Source: Trebouxia sp. TZW2008 | Lineage: Eukaryota > Chlorophyta > Trebouxiophyceae > Trebouxiales > Trebouxiaceae | Direction: 5' to 3' | NCBI GenBank assembly: GCA_002118135.1 | Contig: BDIU01000081.1 | Location: 67,581-131,580, forward strand | DNA: 64,000 nucleotides | Shown here: positions 56,801 through 64,000 of the stretch, piece by piece | Layout: the number at the start of each line of letters is the position of its first letter | How positions within the stretch are numbered: position 1 is the stretch's first letter | The notes under the pieces: generated by a model | Databases searched by the model: none | What the model was told of the DNA's origin: nothing | The model's input: the letters and a program-made list of their open reading frames with translations, nothing else | Made by a program: the position numbers and the translations under genes

Positions 56801-59800
56801 TTTCTTGAGCTCATGAGCGCTGAGGCCCTTGGAGAAGCAGCAGCTGCCGCTGCACATTTGAACAACTCACATGCAATGCAGCAGTTCAGCATACACAGCA
56901 TGCCAAGCAGGCAATACCTTGAGCTCATGAGCGCTGAGGCCCTTGCAGCTGCCACAGCACGTCTAAACGACACACATGCAGTGCAGCAGCTCAGGATGCA
57001 AAGCGTGCATAGCAGGCACTTTCTTGAGCTCATGAGCGCTGAGGCCCTTGAAGCTGCCACAGCACGTCTAAACAACACACATGCAGTGCAGCAGCTCAGG
57101 ATGCAAGCGTGCAAAGCAGACGCTTTCTTGAGCTCATGAGCGCTGAGGCCCTTGGAGAAGCAGCAGCTACCGCTGCACATTTAAACAACTCACATGCAAT
57201 GCAGCAGTTCAGCATACACAGCATGCCAAGCAGGCAATACCTTGAGCTCAAGAGCGCTGAGGCCCTTAAAGCCAGCAGCTGCCATAACTAATGTGAAAGA
57301 TTGACACACACTGCCCCAGGGTGCAAAGCATGCAAAGCGGGCACTAACATGAGCTCATGAGCGCTGAGGCCCTTTGGATCCAGCAGCTGCCATCATGCAC
57401 TCAAGGGGGTTAGGTGTCTTTGGCATCAGCTCAGCATGCAAGGCAGACACAACCTCATGAGCGCTAAAGCCCTTGCATACAGCATATTTGAATTATCAGA
57501 GCATGCACTGCACCAGCTCAGCATGCACAGCAGGGAATACCTTGAGCTCATGAGCGCTGAGGCCCTTGACAGCAGCAGCTGCCACATGACATGCAATTGC
57601 ATCAGCTGACAATGCAGAGCATGCAAAGCGGGCGCTACCTTGAGCTCATGAGCGCTGAGGCCCTTGGCAGGAGCAGCTGCCGCAGCAGATTCAAAAGGCT
57701 GACATGCACTGTAGTACCTCAGCATGCACAGCATGCAAAGCAGGCTCTACCTTGAGCTCATGAGCGCTGAGGCCGTTGACAGCAAGGGCTGCTGCAGCAT
57801 ATTGAGAAATTCAAAAGTGCACCAGCTCAGCATGCAAAGCGGGCTCTACCTTGAGCTCATGAGCACTGAGGCCCTTGGCAGCAGCAGCTGCCGCTGCATC
57901 TGCTGCAGCAGCTGCGTCACGCTCTGCTGCTCTTGCTTCCTGCTCAGCACGCCTCTCCCTCCTCTTCTGCCTGCTGCTTATCTCCTCTGCAAAGGGAGCC
58001 AGGGCCTCTGGTGGTAGCAGGGGGGTTAAGTCCACCTCAGCCAGTTTGAATGCTCCTGCAGCAATGTAAGTGTTTGCAGTCATATCATGGTTTGACAACG
58101 TGGGGGCCTGCGGCCAAATGCATTTACTGGTGGCCACTGTTAGCAGCAATTGGGGCATGCATGTCTGAATAGAGATGCTGTCACCACACAAACGAAGAGA
58201 CAGGTGTAACAACCCCACTTGACACAGGAAGATGAGCAATCAGGCAAGAAGCCTCTCCCAAGCTCTGTGTCATATGTTGTGTCATATGTTGAACTGCACT
58301 GTTCAAGGGCACCGATGGACAAAATGCTGTGATAGGGCAGAGTGAACAAGAGATAGGTGCAACAGCCTCACCTGACAAAGGCAGATGACAATGTGGCTCA
58401 AAAAACTCTGTAAAGCTTTGTGTCATAGGGTGTGTCGTATATTGATCTGCACTGACAGACAAAGTGCTGTTACAGGGCAGAGTGGTAATGTCGAGAAGTC
58501 TGATGGTCTCACCTGACAACGGCAGATGAGCAAGATGCTTCATGCGCTTGCGCGTAGCATCCGTCTGAACCATCTCTTCAATCTCCAGAATGTGTCCCGC
58601 TACCTGCACAAGCATGCATGGTGATGTATGCACATAAGGACCATAAGCTGTATACAGCTGTGTGCATATGAATTGACAGTGCCGAGTGCAGTTGATGGCT
58701 GTAGAACATGTCCTGGTACCTGCAAACAAGGGACAGTGTAAGCTGCAAATGATGACTGTAGAAGGTATCCAGCGACCTCCATACAAGCTGACAGTGCCAG
58801 GCGCAGTTGACTGGCCCCATCTAGCGAGGTACATTGGGCAACCGTGCATTTCTGCAAGTCTTCTCTAGGCAGTGGCATGGTGCACAATAAGCTTTGCAGT
58901 GTTTGCAATACAGGCTGTGTCTTAACTTTGCAGGTGTTGCGCAGCACTGTAACCTCATGTGAGGGCATTCCAGCTGACATTTTAGCAAATGCTCTCACAC
59001 CAGTGTGATGTGAGCTGGCGCCAGCAATTGGACAGCAGGAGATGCAGATGTTTAGTAGTGGTCTTAACCATGATTGGCATTGTGAATGGGCAGCATTAAG
59101 AACTTGCTTATTCACCATAAACACAAAATAGCAAGGCATCCTGCACCTGCCTGACATGTCTCTGCACAAATGTATAAGGGCAATGCAGAGGGACTGAGCC
59201 TTAGCCCTCACACATCTAGCATCTCTGCCAGATTCTGTGCTTGTGGTCACATTCTTCGTAGGCAAAGTGACGGGAAAGGTGCAACGACATGACTCACCTC
59301 AGAAGGACAGGCAGCGTAAGAGCCATAATGCGCAAGGAGGGCGCGGGACAATAGGGGATGCAGGAAGACACACTGGCCATCGGCAGACTGGTAGAAGTAG
59401 AACTCTGTTGATGGCGGTTGGGCACTCTGTGTGATGCCGCTTGCAGCTGGCAAAGCACCTACAAATGTGACAGTGTGTTGATCTGTGTTTGTGCATTCCC
59501 CAACAGCAAGCTGGTTGGGATAGAATAAGGTTGACGGCAAATGAGCAATTCCTGTGATGGCGGCTGCAGATGTAACAACCTGCGAGCATGACAATGTGTT
59601 GACATTGACGTCACTGCCTAGCAGGTGGCTGCTCAAATACTGACATCAGGTATGAAGCTAGCTTTTGCATCAGGAAATTTAGCACAGCACAAATTCAACG
59701 AAGTTGCATAATGGTTTTAGCAGCGCAATGAGCGTCCATGCTGCTGGACAGTACAGAAGGAATGAACTTAGCTAGCTTGACATCAGCAAAAGCTTTTGCG

Positions 59801-62800
59801 GGCAAAGCTGCATCACAACACAGTTGGCTCATCGATAGAAACAAGCAGCAGATAGACCCGGCAGGATGTATGCTGCAGCCGATTGCTTGATGCTAGCAGC
59901 ATTAGCAATATTGCTAGCATGGCAGCACTCAAGATACACCATCTTGTAAGTGGCTGCAGCAGCGACTAACCAGCTAGCTAGACACCAGCAAAAGCTTTTG
60001 TGGGCAACAGAATATCACAACACAGTTGACTGGTTGATAGACACAAGCAGCAGGTAGACCCAGCAGGACGTATGCTGCAACCACATGCACAATGCCCGCA
60101 GCATAGGCAATATTGCTGGAAACCACAGCAGCATTCATGGTTCACCGAATGACAAGTGGCTGCAGCAGCGACTAATCACCTGGTGCACCCTGAATGGTGC
60201 CATGGTGCAGTATCGCGAGTGCAGCTTAGGTCATGCAACTAGCCACACCATAATGTGAGCTTGCTGCAGGCACTTGCTGGTTGTGTGTGCCAGTGACACG
60301 CTTGCTGGCAAAGGACACACGATGTCCACGTCGACAACTCAGCACATGCCGCAGATACAGAACACAGCAGAACTGTAAGGCATATTTCAACATCAATGCA
60401 ACGAAAACCTCACAAGCATTCTTGACCCGTGCATGTTGCCGTTTGATGTCACACTATTTTCTTGCATTGGAATGTACTCAAGACCTGACACTGCTTGAGC
60501 ACTTACCTGACGTAGGTTCAGAAGACACAGCAAGCGCACTAGCATCTTGCGCTGTCTGAGATGAATCAGCATCATTCTCAGCCTGAGCGTGGGTGCCAGC
60601 TGTGGCCACAGCTGCTTGCTGCATGGGCTGACCCTCCTCCTCTTCATCATCAGAGAAGGCAGGCTGAAGGGCAGTAGCAGCTGCAGGGGCGGGGCTGGTG
60701 GCAGAGGAGCCCTTGCCAGGAAGGCGTACAAGGGGGCTCAAGCGGGGCCTGGGTGTGACTGAAGCTGCAGGAAAGAAAAAGAATCAACACAGACAGGAAC
60801 AGTAGAAGAATAAGAGGAATACAGGACAGCAGCAGCCGCAGGGGCAGGGCTGGTAGTGATCGAGCCTTTGCCAGGACGGCTGAAGCTGCAGGAGAAAAGG
60901 AAGAGTCAACTCAAACCGAGGCAGCATGGGCACTAACAAAAGGAAAGTGATGACAGGCAAATCCACGCACAAGCTCTTTTTGGTGCAAGCAATCTTGACA
61001 TAGCTTTGTGCTGATCAGACCGGTGCTTGAATTCAGCAATGCATGCTGTGTGTATTGCAAACAATGACATCATGCTGATGCTGCTCATTCCGATGATGAC
61101 AATTGCTAAAAAGAGATGTATAGATTAGATAGCCAGCAAGGATTGGCTTTTTGGCAGCAGCCCAACCTGTTGTATTAGCTTGAGCAGGTTTGACAGGAGT
61201 GGAAGACGACGACAGGGATGGGAACAGGGCTTGCCTATGGGCCTCTTTGCTGGCTGCATCCCGTTGCTCTTCAGCAGCGTGCACGGCAGCGGTGGAAAAC
61301 TGCACACACCAAAACAAGGCTTTGCAAATCCGTCATACAATGCACATCCTACAACTACTTTGGTCAATGATCGGAACACACAGACTTCGACCCACCTGCT
61401 CAGTCGCATGCTCAATGTAGATATACTAATGCAAAATTTCCCAGTGCTGCATACTTCATCACCGCTTACCGCTATATGATGTAGATACTGTACAATGTTC
61501 ATCAATGACAGAATGTTCAAGACCTGGCCCCACCTACTTGACGAAAGCAATGGCCTCTCATGCCACAACAGCAGGGTCAGCCATCTCACTGGCAGTTTGT
61601 TCAGTGGCATTTCTCAGTTTTGATATGCTTTCACATATCTTCTGACCCTACGTGAATGGTGACGACACACTGCCATACAATCTATATGTTATACACTGTG
61701 TTGATTGATGAATGCAACCTCAAAGACTTGGCCCCACCTGCTTGACGAAAGCAGTGGCCTCTCGTGCTACTACAGCAGGGTTAGCCATCTCACTGGCAGT
61801 TTGTTCAGTGGCATTCTCAGTTTTGATTTGCTTTCACATATTTTCTGACCCTACGTAAATCGTGATGACACACTGCCATACAATCTATATGTTTATACAC
61901 TGTGTTGCATGCCATCTCAAAGATTTGGCCCCACCTGCTTGACAAAGGCAATTGCCTCTCGTGCCACTACAGCAGGGTCAGCCATCTCGCTTGCAGCTTG
62001 TTCCGTTGCATTCTCCATCCTAAGGCGCTGCTGTCGCTCTGCCCAAGTGCCTGCCCTGCTGGCTAATGCATCCATTGCAGCATACAAGTAAGGAGCCTCT
62101 TGTGCTGCATCCCACCCACCTTCTGCTGTCAACTGCATACCATGTCAGAAATTTCCAACGCCATTTGTGTTGGGGAACAAAGCAGGGCAGCCAGGCAGGG
62201 TCAGCCATCCCGCTTGCAGCTTGTTCAGTGGCCTTTTCAATTCTGAGGCGCTGCTGTCACTCTGCTCAAGTGCCCGCCCTGCTGGCTAATGCATATATTG
62301 CAGCATACAGGTAAGGTGCTTCCTGTGCTGCATCCCACCCGCCTTCTATTGTCAACTGCATAGCATGACAGCAAGTCTTCGATGCTACGTAGATGGGTTT
62401 TTGAAAGGGTCTTGCTTGCAGCTTGTTCAGTTGCATTTTCCATCCTAAGGCGCTGCTGTCGCTCTGCCCAAGCGCCTGCTCTGCTGGCTAATGCAGCCAT
62501 TGCAGCATACAGGTAAGGTGCTTCCTGTGCTGCATCCCACCCTCCTTCTGCTGTCAACTGCATGCAACAGAACCACAGCATCGAGAAATGAGCTTGCTTA
62601 CGGTTCACATCTGTTGCAGCATACAGGTAAGGTGCTTCCTGTGCTGCATCCCACCCACCTTCTGCTGTCAACTACATGAAACAAGATTGCTTGTTCAACA
62701 TCGTATGGGTGGTGTTGCTCTGACCAAGTGCCTGCCCTGCTGGCTAATACATCCATTGCAACATACAAGTGGGAGCCGCTTGTGCTGCATCCCACCCTCC

Positions 62801-64000
62801 TTCTGCTGTCAACTGCATGTCAAAGAGTCACTCCTTGAGGTGTTGTACAAATACAGGCCAAATATGTGAAGGGCCATCAAATGATAGGCAGTAGCTTAGT
62901 GAGTTGCAGCATACAGGTAGGGAGCTGCTTGGGTTACATCCCACCCACCTTTTGCTGTCAACTGCATGCAGAGACAGCAATACACAAACCCTTTGTACTT
63001 ATATTGTACTTATAAACATATGAAAGGCTGTCATGTGATGTGACAGTGGCAAAGTGCATTGCAACAAAGACTGCAGGCCTGTTGTGCTGCTCGCCCGCCT
63101 TCTGCTGTCGACTGCATATATCAAAGATGCTACAGGAATGAAAAGCATGACAGACATCAGGTTTGTGACCAGGATTGTTAACACCCAGTGCGCAGCGTCC
63201 ATTGCAGTGGACGGGTGCAAATCATGGTGGAGCCTCGTTTGCTGCACCTCCCCTGCCTTCTGCTGTCAACTACGCATCAGCAGAGCAAATTTTTGATGAT
63301 GTGTTGACCCAAAGCATGGACAGGGCCAGCTAGATATGTCTTCAGTGGGTACACAAGCTAAGCCTCTTGTGCTGCTTCCTATTTGCCTTCTGCTGTCAAT
63401 CACATGCAAGATAAGCACTTTCAAAAGTGTCCTTCAAACACAGAATGTGCGCAGGGGAATTGATGGTATGACAGTTGGCCAAGTGCAATGCAGCACAGCC
63501 TGCAAGCTGTTTGTGCTGACCGACAGCAGCAGCATAACAGAAAGCACAGACAGCTTCAGCACAATCTCAGCTGCAGACACCCTCAGATCCACTCAACTCA
63601 CCAGCTGGGGCGTACATTTGCTCGCGATTTACGTCACAGGGCACGAGCAAGCTGTTTGTGCTGCATCCCAACTGCCTTCTGCTGTCCTAACTGCTTGTGA
63701 ACAACATGCCAAATGACTTAGAAGCATGGCAGGCATGATCAGTGTAACCATGACGGACCATGTTTTTGTAGTGCGTGGTCCATGAAGTATGCATTGCACA
63801 TTCCTGCCATGTTAGATCATTCAGCATGATTGGCTACAGCAGTGACAGCAAGTAGGTAAAGTGCGCAAGTGCCTTCTGCTGTCAACCACATCCAAGCAAA
63901 GCACGCTCTTTGATGCCATGCGAGGCAAGAGCTTGAGCGAGATCATTGCTATGGGTTTCACAGCAGCTGCATGTACTGCAGCATACAGGTTGATACCCTG
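50831..64000 (-). CDS. RNF10-like RING-type protein, C-terminal part (partial; N-terminus and RING beyond the window)
   Basis: Firm exons (minus): 62132-61935, 61299-61167, 60764-60507, 59402-59298, 58603-58513, 58055-57850, 55367-55121, and a terminal exon at 51001-50831. Order and wording follow the RNF10 family. FYFYQSADGQCVFLHPLLSR and the following HYGSYAACPSE lead the series. Then come ILEIEEMVQTDATRKRMKHL-AHLPLSG, FKLAEVDLTPLLPPEALAPF, and a long basic/Ala coiled coil (SSRQKRRERRAEQEARAAER). The chain ends in KKPAKQMVLLSTTQRRY, which resembles the KKK..LLFSTS end of animal RNF10. A Pro/Ser-Asp/Glu-rich linker (SDDEEEEGQPMQQ) precedes the FYFYQ exon. Phases close within 62132-60507, where exon 1 to 3 join seamlessly, and within 59402-55121. 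At least one exon is missing between 60507 and 59402 and some between 55121 and 51001. Family members are E3-type RING proteins; activity cannot be judged because the RING is outside. Confidence 0.85.
51430..51965 (-). repeat. Three copies of an RNF10-like C-terminal exon
   Basis: Units sharing GGTAATGCAGCACACCATGG and coding for NAAHHGLPGVSSNQGSAWGP recur. The landmark GCCATGGTGTGCTGCATT lies at about 51562, 51732 and 51914 (spacing 170 and 182). All keep a CAG-like acceptor. I cannot decide which unit is used; the one nearest 51430 runs on furthest in frame. Confidence 0.8.
52270..54420 (-). repeat. Ten-unit array of about 200 bp with dimeric higher order
   Basis: The landmark CTGCA(A/G)(A/G)AG(C/A)CTT recurs at about 52335, 52545, 52748, 52963, 53165, 53348, 53530, 53718, 53925 and 54265. 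In the left half two unit types alternate (ATTGACTGCAGAAG and GCACTRTCTGCAAGAG), so a 415-bp dimer repeats (52335/52748/53165 and 52545/52963). Each unit contains a candidate exon fragment with CAG and CTCAGGxACA borders in an RNF10-like intron. The parental exon is not firmly placed; the unit at about 54300-54200 (SEAFANSAEVGADADTQSAS) has the best frame. Confidence 0.88.
54610..55080 (-). repeat. Three copies of the end of the RNF10-like GLGVDGAALPPEAG exon
   Basis: The exon 55367-55121 ends ...PPEAGVSFANIAKMGFAATG...GAPETG|GTACAG. Copies at about 54945-55070, 54770-54890 and 54615-54730 repeat this end. Donor quality differs: the first keeps ACAG|GTACAG, the later ones do not. Confidence 0.88.
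55380..55665 (-). repeat. Copies of the start of the same RNF10-like exon
   Basis: About 55395-55540 repeats the codons for ATLASGMNDEDALDAAIAQS in damaged form (GCTACTGCTGCATCAAGTGTATCTTC). A weaker remnant lies near 55600-55660. Confidence 0.8.
56203..56271 (+). repeat. Dispersed repeat R3, copy B
   Basis: Matches 30311-30380 over about 68 bp (CATTGCTA... GTGGCACGAGCCCTGTCTAGCCAGGCAGGCTTGTCT). Located in an RNF10-like intron, same strand as copy A. Confidence 0.7.
56570..57900 (-). repeat. Thirteen copies of the RNF10-like GLSAHELK exon end
   Basis: The exon end GGCCTCAGTGCTCATGAGCTCAAG|GTA at 57850 is repeated at roughly 90-115 bp spacing (near 57843, 57743, 57633, 57533, 57445, 57345, 57230, 57120, 57010, 56920, 56797, 56689, 56577). 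Six of the thirteen keep CTCAAG|GTA (57843, 57743, 57633, 57533, 57230, 56920). The others have CTCAAG|AAA or other changes that remove the donor. Confidence 0.93.
61540..61805 (-). repeat. Two copies of the end of the RNF10-like TAEGGWDAAQ exon
   Basis: CCCCACCT(A/G)CTTGACGAAAGCA(A/G)TGGCCTCTC(A/G)TGC repeats the exon end and donor at 61935 (AIAFVKQ|GTGGGG) at about 61530-61615 and 61730-61815. Both keep the CAG|GTGGGG or TAG|GTGGGG border. Confidence 0.9.
62170..63900 (-). repeat. Ten copies of the start of the RNF10-like TAEGGWDAAQ exon
   Basis: The exon start TGCAG|TTGACAGCAGAAGGTGGGTGGGATGC at 62132 is repeated. The plus-strand landmark CTTCTGCTGTC(A)A(C) lies near 62345, 62548, 62660, 62803, 62950, 63099, 63257, 63387, 63675 and 63868. 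Seven of the ten keep an AG acceptor; those near 63387, 63675 and 63868 have lost it. The first two units extend further and repeat much of the exon. Confidence 0.92.
63519..63646 (+). mobile_element. Short dispersed element R1, copy 2, with 17-bp flanking duplication
   Basis: 128 bp from ACCGACAGCAGCAGC to CACAGGGCACGA, inverted relative to 45849-45974. It is flanked by an exact 17-bp direct repeat GCAAGCTGTTTGTGCTG at 63502-63518 and 63647-63663. It interrupts one unit of the surrounding tandem array. Removing the element and one repeat restores a unit like the neighbouring one at about 63050-63110. This is the structure expected of a target-site duplication. Confidence 0.8.

Noticed and set aside
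1..64000. A functional gene cluster for carbohydrate or wall metabolism
   Set aside because: Five genes have carbohydrate- or surface-related functions, but they lie on both strands with separate promoters and are mixed with a transporter, a peroxidase and a RING protein. Nothing shows co-regulation.

Overview
The window is nuclear DNA of a eukaryote, most likely a green alga. I favour a core chlorophyte such as a trebouxiophyte, but the lineage call is inference. The evidence is a plant-type tRNA-Pro, two genes with plastid-style N-termini or plastid-type families, an APX6-like peroxidase, a copper-radical (glyoxal/galactose) oxidase, an expansin-like wall protein, many CAG-type repeats, and genes broken into 2 to 15 short exons by long introns. 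There is no bacterial gene organisation.

Layout, left to right: 3' end of an APX-like heme peroxidase (+, to 1223); a complete 8-exon MFS transporter (-, 7916-2043); a phosphoglucomutase/phosphomannomutase-family enzyme (+, 8809-16691, N-terminus unresolved); a complete 15-exon membrane-anchored GH2 glycoside hydrolase (-, 32221-17941); a 3.3 kb poorly understood interval; a complete 10-exon secreted copper-radical oxidase (+, 35584-42720); a weakly supported small Cys-rich gene (-, about 43.5-43.9 kb); a 3-exon expansin-like protein with a C-terminal membrane helix (-, 47005-44574); tRNA-Pro(CGG) (+, 47401-47472); a 2-exon GT32 glycosyltransferase (-, 50206-49159); and the C-terminal part of an RNF10-like protein (-, from beyond 64000 to 50831). 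Exon models were built by hand. In the MFS, GH2, oxidase, expansin and GT32 models, and in the PGM model from 8809 on, every splice phase closes without a frame break, which is the main support for them. Several products act on carbohydrate or the cell surface (GH2, GT32, copper-radical oxidase, expansin-like, PGM/PMM), but I see no evidence that they form one pathway or a cluster.

The striking feature of the window is in the introns. In almost every gene the introns are built largely of degenerate tandem copies of the adjoining exon edge together with its splice site. Examples are four copies of a PGM exon at 177-bp spacing, three versions of the PGM catalytic exon, a 12-unit dimeric array made from a GH2 exon, 13 copies of an RNF10 exon end, and 10 copies of another RNF10 exon start. 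Some copies keep usable splice sites and reading frame; others carry stops or destroyed splice sites. The same copying runs past stop codons into 3' flanks, so it looks like a genome-wide duplication process acting at exon borders rather than ordinary alternative exons.

A second find is a short dispersed element of about 128 bp, present twice in opposite orientation. One copy is flanked by an exact 17-bp direct repeat and interrupts a tandem-repeat unit, so it looks like a recent mobile insertion.
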